Source: Prevotella sp. | Lineage (GTDB): Bacteria > Bacteroidota > Bacteroidia > Bacteroidales > Bacteroidaceae | Direction of reading: 5' to 3' | DNA length: 43,079 bases | Assembly (NCBI GenBank): GCA_017483805.1 | Contig: JAFUUL010000014.1 | Coordinates: forward strand, 1-43,079 | Part shown: in pieces, positions 6,676 through 15,374 of the stretch | Position numbering within the stretch: the first letter of the stretch is position 1 | Layout: every line of letters begins with the position of its first letter | Program-made: the position numbers and the translations under genes | Notes under the pieces: model-generated | Database searches by the model: none | What the model was told of the DNA's origin: nothing | The model's input: only the letters and a program-made list of their open reading frames with translations

Positions 6676-9600
6676 ATGAGAAAACTGATTCTTTCACTGA
6701 CCCTGCTGATGCTGGCGATGACGGCATCGGCCATCGAGAGAGAAAAACTGAATTTCAATGCCGACTGGCGTCTGCAGGTGGGCGACGTGGCCGATGCCGC
6801 CAAGCCCGACTACAACGACCGTGGCTGGCAGCAGGTGACGCTGCCCTATGCCTTCAATGGCGACGAGGCCTTCCGCAAGGACATCGTCGACCTGACCGAC
6901 ACCATCTGCTGGTATCGCAAGCACTTCACCCTCAGCGAGCAGAACCTGCAGGGCAAGGTCTTCATCGAGTTCGAGGGTGCCCGTCAGGGTGCCGACGTAT
7001 GGCTCAATGGAGAGAAGGTGGGCTTCAGCGACAACGGCGTCATGGCCTTCGGCTTCGACCTGACCCCCTATGCGAAGGTTGGCGACAACGTGCTGGCCGT
7101 GCGCTGCGACAACTCGTGGACCTATCGCGACCGCACGCTCAACAGCCGCTACCAGTGGAACGACAAGAACTTCAACGCTAACTACGGCGGACTGCCGAAG
7201 AATGTCTATCTGCACCTGACTGACCGTCTCTATCAGACGTTGCCCCTCTACTCGAATCTGGGTACGACAGGCACCTACGTCTATGCCACCGATTTCGACA
7301 TCGCCGGTCGCAAGGCCGTCATCCACGCCGAGTCTCAAGTCAAGAATGAGGATAGCCGCGAGCGTTCTTTCACTTTCTTTGCCAAAGTGCTTGACCTCGA
7401 GGGTAAGGAAGTGGCTCATCTTGATGGCCAGCGCGTGACCATGAAACCAGGCGAGACTCGCACGGTCAATGTGGCAGGTGAGGTCAGCGGCCTGCATTTC
7501 TGGTCGTGGGGCTATGGCTATCTCTACACGGTGAAAACACTGTTGAAGGCCGATGATGGCTCCAAAATTGATGATGTCATCACCCGCACGGGCTTCCGCA
7601 AGACGGAGTTCAAGGATGGCAAGTTCTATCTGAACGACCGCGTGCTGATGGTGCACGGCTACGCCCAGCGCACCAGCAACGAGTGGCCCGGCGTGGGCAT
7701 CTCGGTGCCCGCCTGGCTGAGCGACTATTCTAACGCCCTCGTGGTGGAGAGCGGCGGCAACCTGGTGCGCTGGATGCACGTCTGTCCCTGGAAGCAGGAC
7801 ATCGAGTCGTGCGACCGCGTGGGTCTGATGCAGGCCATGCCGGCCGGCGATGCCGAGAAGGATGTCGACGGTGCCCGCTGGCAGCAGCGCACCCAGTTGA
7901 TGCGCGACGCCATCATCTACAACCGCAACAACCCCAGCATCATCTTCTACGAGTGCGGCAACTTCCGCATCTCGAAGGAACACATGGAGGAGATGAAGCA
8001 GATCCGCAACGAGTATGACCCCAACGGCGGCCGCGCCATCGGCAGCCGCGAGATGCTCGACCGTCCTGAGGCCGAGTACGGCGGCGAGATGCTCTACATC
8101 AACAAGAGTGCCACCAAGCCCATGTGGTCGATGGAGTACTATCGCGACGAGGGCCTGCGCAAGTATTGGGACGAATACTCCTATCCCTTCCACAAGGAGG
8201 GCGACGGCCCGCTCTATCGCGGTGCACCTGCACTGGACTACAATCACAATATGGACCGGCTGGCCTGTGGCATGGTGGAACGCTGGCACGAGTACTGGCT
8301 GGAGCGGCCCGGCACGGGCAAGCGTGTCAATAGCGGTGGCGTGAAGATTGTCTTCTCCGATACCAACACCCATCACCGCGGCGAGTCGAACTATCGCACC
8401 AGTGGCGTCACCGATGCCATGCGCATTCCGAAGGATGCCTTCTTTGCCCATCAGGTGATGTGGGACGGATGGGTTTCGCCCGAGCGCGCGCGAACATATA
8501 TTATTGGTCACTGGAACTATGAGAGCCTCCCCCCTACCCCCTCCCAAGGAGGGGGAGTCGTGAAGCCCGTCTATGTGGTCTCCACCGCCGATGAGGTGGA
8601 ACTCTTCGTCAACGGCAAGAGCGTGGGTCGGGGCGAGCGCACCTACCAGTGGCTCCACACCTTCCGCGATGTGAAGTTTGAGCCCGGCACTATCGAGGCC
8701 CGGGGCAGTGATAGTTCTTCCTACAAGATTGAGACTGCCGGCGAGCCCTTCCAACTGAAACTGACAGCCATCGAAAATCCTGAGGGCATGAAGGCCGACG
8801 GTGCCGACATGGTGCTCGTCCAGGTGGAGGTGGTCGACCGTCAGGGCCGCCGCTGTCCGCTGGACAACCGCATGGTCAACTTCCAACTGTGGGGCGAGGC
8901 CCGCTGGATAGGCGGCATAGCCACGCGCGACAATTCGCAGTTCTCGTTCGACAAGCCCAAAGATCCTGAGGCTAAGGGCGAAAAGGCCCTGCTCGACTCT
9001 TCCAACAAGAAGAACGTGAGCGACAACTACGTAGGGGCCATGTCGCTGCCCGTGGAGTGTGGCGTCAACCGCATCCTGGTGCGCTCAACGCCCACGGCAG
9101 GTGAGATCGGTCTCTCCGTCTGTGCCGACGGCGTGCGTCCCGCCACGCTGACTGTCAAGACCCAGGCTGCCCCTGCTGCCAATGTCCTGCCGGGCCTCAC
9201 GCTGAAGCCCAGTCTTGTTCGCGGCGAGACGCCTGCCGGGCCCAGTTACAAGGACATCTTTACGAGCGTAGACATTGCCAGCGTCAAGGCCGGCAGCAAC
9301 CAGCAGGATGCCCCGCGGGCCTACGATGACAACGAACTGACCGAATGGAAGAGCGACGGCGAGCGCGAGAATGCTTGGGTGACCTATCTGCTGGCCCGCA
9401 AGGCTGCCGTCAGCGAGATCACCCTCAAACTGACCGGCTGGCGCCAGAAGTGCTATCCTCTGGAGGTCTATGCCGGACGGAAGAAGGTGTGGGAAGGCAT
9501 CACTCCTGCCTCGCTCGGCTATGTGCACATCAGCATCCCGCAGCCCGTGGCCGCCAAGGACCTGACGATCAAAATGGTCGGTCCGGCCCAGGACAGCCAG

Positions 9601-9723
9601 AAGTTCGGCCTGGTGAAGGAACTGGCCGGCGGCGTGGCCAACGAGATGGACCGCATGAAGAGCGCCAAGGGCAAAACGGAACTCCGAATAGTGGAGGTCG
9701 ACCTGCTGGAAAGTGTGAAATAA
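6676..9723 (+). CDS. Glycoside hydrolase family 2 with C-terminal discoidin-like domain, secreted
   Basis: A 1015-aa protein with a signal peptide (about residues 1-19). The order is a GH2 jelly-roll sugar-binding domain (about 22-190), an immunoglobulin-like sandwich (about 200-310), a TIM barrel (about 312-610), further Ig-like domains, and a C-terminal F5/8-type-C (CBM32-like) domain (about 870-985). Likely activity is beta-galactosidase or a related exo-acting enzyme on pectic side chains. The motif NRNNPSIIFYECGNF has Phe430 where many GH2 enzymes have the acid/base Glu (GNE); Glu426 lies four residues earlier. The probable nucleophile is Glu487 in MWSMEYY. A GC-rich palindrome is embedded in frame near residue 620. 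Confidence 0.85.
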   Translation: MRKLILSLTLLMLAMTASAIEREKLNFNADWRLQVGDVADAAKPDYNDRGWQQVTLPYAFNGDEAFRKDIVDLTDTICWYRKHFTLSEQNLQGKVFIEFEGARQGADVWLNGEKVGFSDNGVMAFGFDLTPYAKVGDNVLAVRCDNSWTYRDRTLNSRYQWNDKNFNANYGGLPKNVYLHLTDRLYQTLPLYSNLGTTGTYVYATDFDIAGRKAVIHAESQVKNEDSRERSFTFFAKVLDLEGKEVAHLDGQRVTMKPGETRTVNVAGEVSGLHFWSWGYGYLYTVKTLLKADDGSKIDDVITRTGFRKTEFKDGKFYLNDRVLMVHGYAQRTSNEWPGVGISVPAWLSDYSNALVVESGGNLVRWMHVCPWKQDIESCDRVGLMQAMPAGDAEKDVDGARWQQRTQLMRDAIIYNRNNPSIIFYECGNFRISKEHMEEMKQIRNEYDPNGGRAIGSREMLDRPEAEYGGEMLYINKSATKPMWSMEYYRDEGLRKYWDEYSYPFHKEGDGPLYRGAPALDYNHNMDRLACGMVERWHEYWLERPGTGKRVNSGGVKIVFSDTNTHHRGESNYRTSGVTDAMRIPKDAFFAHQVMWDGWVSPERARTYIIGHWNYESLPPTPSQGGGVVKPVYVVSTADEVELFVNGKSVGRGERTYQWLHTFRDVKFEPGTIEARGSDSSSYKIETAGEPFQLKLTAIENPEGMKADGADMVLVQVEVVDRQGRRCPLDNRMVNFQLWGEARWIGGIATRDNSQFSFDKPKDPEAKGEKALLDSSNKKNVSDNYVGAMSLPVECGVNRILVRSTPTAGEIGLSVCADGVRPATLTVKTQAAPAANVLPGLTLKPSLVRGETPAGPSYKDIFTSVDIASVKAGSNQQDAPRAYDDNELTEWKSDGERENAWVTYLLARKAAVSEITLKLTGWRQKCYPLEVYAGRKKVWEGITPASLGYVHISIPQPVAAKDLTIKMVGPAQDSQKFGLVKELAGGVANEMDRMKSAKGKTELRIVEVDLLESVK
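8527..8557. repeat. GC-rich palindromic element inside the GH2 gene
   Basis: CCCCCTCC (8537-8544), CAA, GGAGGGGG (8548-8555) form a perfect 8-bp hairpin, preceded by a second C-run. It encodes LPPTPSQGGG between two strands of an otherwise ordinary GH2 fold region. It reads like a dispersed intergenic repeat that landed in frame. Confidence 0.75.
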
Positions 9724-9746
9724 ACTGTCGTTTACATTTTTTAAGA

Positions 9747-9777
9747 AGGATTGGGCGAAAAACCCAATCCTTTTTTT
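9747..9777 (+). terminator. Terminator of the GH28-GH2 transcript
   Basis: AGGATTGGG (9747-9755) pairs with CCCAATCCT (9763-9771), and seven T residues follow (9771-9777). The T-run continues directly into the -33 element of the next promoter. Confidence 0.85.
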
Positions 9778-9806
9778 GGTGCTTTCGTAAAAAAAGTTTA
9801 TATTTG
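9776..9806 (+). promoter_or_regulatory. Promoter of the first susC-susD pair
   Basis: TTG (9776-9778), a 20-nt spacer and TATATTTG (9799-9806). The -33 element is made from the last T residues of the preceding terminator. A leader of about 50 nt separates it from the susC ATG. Confidence 0.8.
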
Positions 9807-9858
9807 CACCGTAAAACTAGAACTAACGATTTAACTAACCAATTATTACTAACATTTT

Positions 9859-12800
9859 ATGAGAAACATGAAAGAATGCAGCGTGTTGCATGTGGAGGCT
9901 ATACGCCGACTCATGTTCTTGTTACTCTTCTTTGTATGTTCTACAGGAGCATTTGCACAGAGCAAGGTAACAGGTACTGTTGTTGACGCATCAGGCGAAC
10001 CGATTATCGGTGCCAGCGTCATGGTGAAAGGTACTTCAAATGGTGCCGTGACTGACTACGATGGTAAGTTTACCATCAATCAGGTTCCCTCGAATGCCAA
10101 CATTGTCATTTCCTATCTGGGCTTCCGCACACAGACAGTCCCAGTGGCTGGCAAGCAGAACTTCAACATCTCGCTCGAGGAAGACAAGCAGTTGCTGGAT
10201 GAAGTGGTGGTTGTCGGTTATGGTACACAGAAACGTAGCGACGTCACGGGCTCGATGGTCAACATCGGTGAGGAACAACTGAACAACCGTCCTGTGAACA
10301 ACGCCTTCGAGGCCCTGCAGGGCAAGGCTGCAGGTGTGGACATCACCACCAACGAACGTCCTGGACAGATCGGTTCCATCCGCATTCGTGGTGAGCGTTC
10401 GCTTAACAAAGGCAACGAACCTCTCTACGTTGTTGACGGTGTGCCCCTCATGTCGGCATCAGGTATTGAGACACTGAATCCCCGCGACATTGAGAGCATC
10501 GACATCTTAAAGGATGCGTCGGCTACGGCTATCTATGGTTCGCGTGGTGCCAATGGTGTCATCCTCGTCACCACCAAGCAGGGCAAGGCCGGCAAGACCA
10601 GTATTGACTATACCGGCACGGTGACCATCTCGAACATTGTCGACCGCTCGCCCTCCATGAGTGCTGCCGACTTCATTCAGTTTGCACGCTGGGCCGCCCA
10701 CAATGCCGATGCAACAAAGTATGTCGACCCGCTGAATCCCACTATGGCTGAGGATGAGGTGCTGTTCAACAACATTGCCTCACTCGACCCCGCTTCCTAT
10801 CAAAACATTATGAACGGATGGAACGGCGGTTCGTGGGATGCTTCCCGTGTAAAGAGTACTGACTGGACGGACTTTGTCACCCAGACTGCAGTTTCTCACG
10901 AGCACACCTTGGCTATTAGCGGCGGCACAGAGACGATGAACTCGTATGCCTCTTTCGGCTATCTGAGCAACAAGGGTACTCAGAAGGGCCAGTGGTACGA
11001 CCGCTATACAGGCAAGGTCAGCGTGAACATCAAGCCCACCAAGTGGTTCTCCATCCAGGCCAGCATCAACGGCACATGGGCTGAGCAGGACTACGGTATG
11101 TCTACCCTCGGCGGTCGTTCGGGGTCTGTGCCCGATGCCATCTATGGCGCTGCCAAGCAGATTTTCAGTTATGCCGTACCTTACGACGAGAATGGCAACA
11201 CCGTCATCAATCCTGGTGGCGAGAGTGCAGTCTATACGATAATGGACGAGTGGAATCACTCTCAGCAGAAGTCGCAGACTTTCCGTGCACTGGGTAATTT
11301 CTCGGCGACAGTCGACTTCGGCGAGATTTTCAAGCCTGTGCAGGGCCTGAGATATAAGTTGGCATTTGGCCCTGATTTCCGTCACTGGCGTGAGGGTGTC
11401 TATATCGACGGATTCTCTTCACACAAGATCAATTCCAACGGCACAGAAGGTAAGAACTACTCTCGCCTGCAGAACCGCCGTGACTTCTCTTGGACACTCG
11501 ACAATATGCTGATGTATGACCGCACTTTTGCTGATGTGCATAAGGTGGGCGTCACGCTGCTGCAGACTGCTTCGAAGTGGAACACCGAGACATCGAACAT
11601 GCACGCCAGCGTCATTGAGAAGGACTCCTATCTCTGGAATGCCTTCAATACCGTCAACCCCAGCAATGCAGATCAGAGTGTAGGATTGGGCTCGGGGCTC
11701 ACAGAACGTCAACTTGAGTCTTACATGATTCGCCTGAACTATGGTTTCAACGAGCGCTATCTGCTGACAGTCAGCGGACGTTGGGATGGTGCTTCTCAGT
11801 TGGCCGACGGCAATAAATGGGACTTCTTCCCCTCTGCTGCCCTTGCGTGGCGTGCTGCTGAAGAGGACTTCATCAAGCAATACGATTGGATCAGCAACCT
11901 GAAAGTCCGTTTTGGCGTAGGTGTTACGGGTAATGCCGCAGTGTCTCCTTACGACACAAAGGGTGACATCACGGGTGTTTATCTGCCCTTCAATGGCTTG
12001 ACCGATGTGCTGGGCTACACTACCAACGAGCCTTATTATACCGCCAACCAACTCACCATGGCAAATCCCGACCTGGGCTGGGAGAAGACCACACAGTGGA
12101 ACATCGGTTTGGACTATGGTTTCCTGAACGGCCGTATCTGGGGTAGCCTGGATTACTACTGGAGCCATACCGACGATGTGATCATGTACACCAACATCCC
12201 CACGCTGACAGGCTTCCCCGGCACCTATTCCAATGTAGGTAAGACCAAGAACCACGGTATTGAGTTCACCCTGAACGCCACACCTGTCCAAACAAAGGGC
12301 TTTGAGTGGGAAACGAACCTCAACCTGGCTTACCAGAAAGATGAGATTGTCGAACTGGCCTATGGCAAGAACGATATGCCAGACAACTCTCTATTCATTG
12401 GTGAGTCGCTCAGCGTCTACTATGGCTATGGCAACGATGGCATCTGGCAGGAGAGCGATGCCGAGGAGATGGCTCTGTGGAATGCCAACGGCTATAATTT
12501 CACTGCCGGTAACGTGCGTCCTCACGATGTGGATGGCGACTATCAGATGACGGTCGAAGATCGTATTGTGCTGGGCAACCGCAATCCGAAGACCACCTTC
12601 GGTTGGACTAACAACTTCTCTTATCAAGGCTTCGACCTGAGTTTCTCTGTCATCGGTCGTATGGGCTACACCTTCTCAACCGGTGGCGAAGCACTGACGG
12701 CACATGCTAATCAGCGTGAATTGGACTATTGGACACCGCAGAATACCGGTGCTGAATGGCAGAAGCCTATCTTGGCCCAGGCTACCTCTGGTTCTGGCGA

Positions 12801-13038
12801 CAACTTCTCCAGTCTATTGGGCTTCCGCGATGCTTCGTTCATCAAGGTGCGTAACATCTCTTTAGGCTACAATCTGCCTAAGCCTCTGCTGAAGGCTGCC
12901 ACTTTGTCGCATGCCAAACTCTATGCTCAGGTTATCAATCCGTTCAGCATTTATCAGAGCATCGACGGCTTCGACCTTGATACTGGCAAGACCTACTTCA
13001 ACCGCAGTGTCGTCTTTGGTTTAGAAATTGGCTTCTAA
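9859..13038 (+). CDS. SusC-like TonB-dependent outer-membrane transporter (first copy)
   Basis: Imports oligosaccharides across the outer membrane with TonB energy, with its SusD partner as the lid. The 1059 aa begin with a signal peptide (to about residue 34, GAFAQ). Next come a carboxypeptidase-regulatory-like domain (VTGTVVDASGEPIIGASV, about 37-120), the conserved DEVVVVGYG segment, a plug domain (about 125-235) and the barrel ending in Phe. There is no N-terminal STN domain, so it is not of the anti-sigma-signalling transducer type. Its first 125 or so residues are almost the same as those of the second SusC, while the rest diverges. The partner susD starts 31 bp downstream. Pectic substrates are inferred from the adjacent GH28 and GH2 genes. 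Confidence 0.93.
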   Translation: MRNMKECSVLHVEAIRRLMFLLLFFVCSTGAFAQSKVTGTVVDASGEPIIGASVMVKGTSNGAVTDYDGKFTINQVPSNANIVISYLGFRTQTVPVAGKQNFNISLEEDKQLLDEVVVVGYGTQKRSDVTGSMVNIGEEQLNNRPVNNAFEALQGKAAGVDITTNERPGQIGSIRIRGERSLNKGNEPLYVVDGVPLMSASGIETLNPRDIESIDILKDASATAIYGSRGANGVILVTTKQGKAGKTSIDYTGTVTISNIVDRSPSMSAADFIQFARWAAHNADATKYVDPLNPTMAEDEVLFNNIASLDPASYQNIMNGWNGGSWDASRVKSTDWTDFVTQTAVSHEHTLAISGGTETMNSYASFGYLSNKGTQKGQWYDRYTGKVSVNIKPTKWFSIQASINGTWAEQDYGMSTLGGRSGSVPDAIYGAAKQIFSYAVPYDENGNTVINPGGESAVYTIMDEWNHSQQKSQTFRALGNFSATVDFGEIFKPVQGLRYKLAFGPDFRHWREGVYIDGFSSHKINSNGTEGKNYSRLQNRRDFSWTLDNMLMYDRTFADVHKVGVTLLQTASKWNTETSNMHASVIEKDSYLWNAFNTVNPSNADQSVGLGSGLTERQLESYMIRLNYGFNERYLLTVSGRWDGASQLADGNKWDFFPSAALAWRAAEEDFIKQYDWISNLKVRFGVGVTGNAAVSPYDTKGDITGVYLPFNGLTDVLGYTTNEPYYTANQLTMANPDLGWEKTTQWNIGLDYGFLNGRIWGSLDYYWSHTDDVIMYTNIPTLTGFPGTYSNVGKTKNHGIEFTLNATPVQTKGFEWETNLNLAYQKDEIVELAYGKNDMPDNSLFIGESLSVYYGYGNDGIWQESDAEEMALWNANGYNFTAGNVRPHDVDGDYQMTVEDRIVLGNRNPKTTFGWTNNFSYQGFDLSFSVIGRMGYTFSTGGEALTAHANQRELDYWTPQNTGAEWQKPILAQATSGSGDNFSSLLGFRDASFIKVRNISLGYNLPKPLLKAATLSHAKLYAQVINPFSIYQSIDGFDLDTGKTYFNRSVVFGLEIGF

Positions 13039-13069
13039 GAGATAGGAATGTAATGTGTAATTAAAATAT

Positions 13070-15217
13070 ATGAAGGTTATGAAATACAATAAATATATAA
13101 TAGGTGGCCTACTTGCCACAACGCTGACGGCAGGTATGACTTCCTGTGCTGGCGACTTCCTCGACGAGGACCTGACCACCAAGTATTCTACCCAGTACTT
13201 CGAGACCGAAGAAGGTCTGGAGGCACTTGCGGTGTCGCTCTACGGCAACCTGCGCTGGCACTTCGGCTACGAGTGGGCCTATGGCATCACACTCTACGGC
13301 ACCGATGAGTTCACGAATGCCAACGACCTCACCAGCGAACCGTGGAACACCTATGACACCCGCTTCTCTCCGCTGAACTGTACAACAGCCCTGGGTGCTG
13401 CCAATGGTAACTGCCCCGCTATCGATGCACTTTGGAACGAACTCTACTATGGTATAGCCTCTTGCAATACCATCATCGACAAGGCTGGCCTTATCAGTGA
13501 TGAGACTGTGCGTAATCGTTGCCTGGCACATGCCTATTTCCTGCGTGGCTACAACTACTACCGTCTGACGGCCCAGTATGGACGCCCCGTTTTGCAGACA
13601 ACGCCTGCCTCGGGTGTCGTACGTAATTTCACTCAGGCCACTGAGGAAGAGGCTTGGGCTCAGGTCATCAGTGACTTGCGTCAGGCTTACAACCTCTTCC
13701 AGGGTGAGGAGTTCACCTATGGCAAGGGTATCACCTGGACTAAGGCCACTGCTGCTCACTTCCTGGCTAAGGCCTTGTTGTTCCGTGCTTCGGAGCGTTG
13801 CGATGCTTTCAATGCCAGCACCAAGGAGGCCGACCTGAGGGAGGCTATCGAGGCTTGCAACTATGCCATCAATGCCCGCACGCTGGCTCCTAACTACAGC
13901 GACCTCTATGCCAACTGGACGGGCGTAGACTGCGAGACAGAGCAACTCAGCGAAATACTGATGGCTGCTGGCTTCAATAACAACAGTGTTACGCAGGGCC
14001 GCTTTGGCAACCGCACCTACAACTACTTTGGTCCGCAGTTCGGCGCCGGCTTCGGCGGTGGCTGGACCAAGCGAGGTGTTTGGACGGGCGAGATGGACTT
14101 CCAGCGTTGCCGTCCTACGGAGTACACTTATGCTGTCTACGATCACGTGAATGATGCTCGTCTGTGGAAGACCTTCAAGACCGTCTATGGCATTAACACT
14201 GTGGTGAAAGATACCCTTGGCGTGGAACTTGGCGGCCCGGGTGCTATCATGATTCTGAATACTGCCGATGACCACACCTACGACGGCTATACCTTCGGTG
14301 CCTATGCACAGTTCTCAGAGAGGAAGGCTGACGGCACAGTGAACTACGACAATGCTTTTAGGGATGACAACCAGCGTCTGCCTGAGTGGAACAAGGATGC
14401 TCGTCAGACTGCCACCACTGGCGAACTCTCTTCACATCCGGGCCAGTGGGTGCCCAGTGCTTCTGTTCTCTATCAGAACGGGCAGTATGTGGCTCCTGAC
14501 TTCAAGAGTACGGCTATCTGCAATTTCTTTGCCGGCATCAACAAGTGCACAGACGGAACCCGTCAGGCAGAGAAGGGCGATGCATATCGTGATGTCACTA
14601 TGGCTCGCCTGGCAGAGACCTATCTGGTGCGTGCTGAGTGTAATGCCCGTCTGGGCAACTATGCTGAGGCCAAGACTGATATCGACGTGATTCGTGCCCG
14701 TGCTCAGTGGAAGAACGGTGAAAATCGCTCTTACTATGTGGACGGCTCGAAAGCATTTGAGGTGAGCAACGCCCTGCACGACAATGCCAGCAATGCTGCC
14801 ATGTATGAGAACTCCAACCTCTGGATGAACACATACTACCTCTCCAACCCCACGCAGCCCGTGACCACTGCTGCCAGCAACCTGACCAACTGGACTTGGG
14901 ACAATCTGCCTGCAGAGGATGAGGCCATCCTGTCGAAGTTGGGCGTCAATGGACAGCAGGCCCGTGCCATCAACTTCATTCTGAACGAGCGTTCGCGCGA
15001 ACTTATCGGTGAGTGGCAGCGTTGGGAGACCCTCTCACGCACCAAGACCCTCGTGGCTCGTGCCAAGGCCTTCAATCCCGAGGCTGCCGCAGGCGTTCAG
15101 GACCGTCACATCTACCGTCCTATTCCCCAGACCTTCATCGACGGCCTGAAGAATGCAGACGGTTCTGACCTGACAGACGATCAGAAGGCCGCCTGGCAGA
15201 ATCCCGGCTACAAATAA
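13070..15217 (+). CDS. SusD-like surface glycan-binding lipoprotein (first copy)
   Basis: A 715-aa RagB/SusD-family lipoprotein that caps the SusC transporter and binds glycan at the cell surface. The lipobox ends at Cys26 (AGMTSC), followed by AGDFLDEDL, acidic as expected for surface export. Typical SusD features are the N-terminal TPR-like helices with HAYFLRGYNYYRL, and a C-terminal NERSRELIGEWQRWETLSR and YRPIPQ segment. It shares long stretches with the second SusD (WHFGYEWAYGITLYG), so the two pairs are paralogous. A hairpin terminator follows. Confidence 0.93.
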   Translation: MKVMKYNKYIIGGLLATTLTAGMTSCAGDFLDEDLTTKYSTQYFETEEGLEALAVSLYGNLRWHFGYEWAYGITLYGTDEFTNANDLTSEPWNTYDTRFSPLNCTTALGAANGNCPAIDALWNELYYGIASCNTIIDKAGLISDETVRNRCLAHAYFLRGYNYYRLTAQYGRPVLQTTPASGVVRNFTQATEEEAWAQVISDLRQAYNLFQGEEFTYGKGITWTKATAAHFLAKALLFRASERCDAFNASTKEADLREAIEACNYAINARTLAPNYSDLYANWTGVDCETEQLSEILMAAGFNNNSVTQGRFGNRTYNYFGPQFGAGFGGGWTKRGVWTGEMDFQRCRPTEYTYAVYDHVNDARLWKTFKTVYGINTVVKDTLGVELGGPGAIMILNTADDHTYDGYTFGAYAQFSERKADGTVNYDNAFRDDNQRLPEWNKDARQTATTGELSSHPGQWVPSASVLYQNGQYVAPDFKSTAICNFFAGINKCTDGTRQAEKGDAYRDVTMARLAETYLVRAECNARLGNYAEAKTDIDVIRARAQWKNGENRSYYVDGSKAFEVSNALHDNASNAAMYENSNLWMNTYYLSNPTQPVTTAASNLTNWTWDNLPAEDEAILSKLGVNGQQARAINFILNERSRELIGEWQRWETLSRTKTLVARAKAFNPEAAAGVQDRHIYRPIPQTFIDGLKNADGSDLTDDQKAAWQNPGYK

Positions 15218-15261
15218 TCGAAAAAGATGCTGAAAAGCACCTGAAGTTGGATTTTTTTTCA

Positions 15262-15292
15262 AGGATTGAGCAAAAAACTCAATCCTTTTTTT
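15262..15292 (+). terminator. Terminator after the first susC-susD pair
   Basis: AGGATTGAG (15262-15270) pairs with CTCAATCCT (15278-15286), and T residues follow to 15292. It closely resembles the terminator at 9747-9777 and likewise runs into a promoter. Confidence 0.85.
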
Positions 15293-15320
15293 GTGCTTTC
15301 ATAAAAAATGTTTATATTTG
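15291..15320 (+). promoter_or_regulatory. Promoter of the second susC-susD pair
   Basis: TTG (15291-15293), a 19-nt spacer and TATATTTG (15313-15320). The same GTGCTTTC and GTTTATATTTGCACCG blocks occur in the promoter of the first pair. Confidence 0.8.
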
Positions 15321-15374
15321 CACCGTTAATTTAAATCACTAACTAACTGTAATTGTTTTTTTAATTGCTAACTT

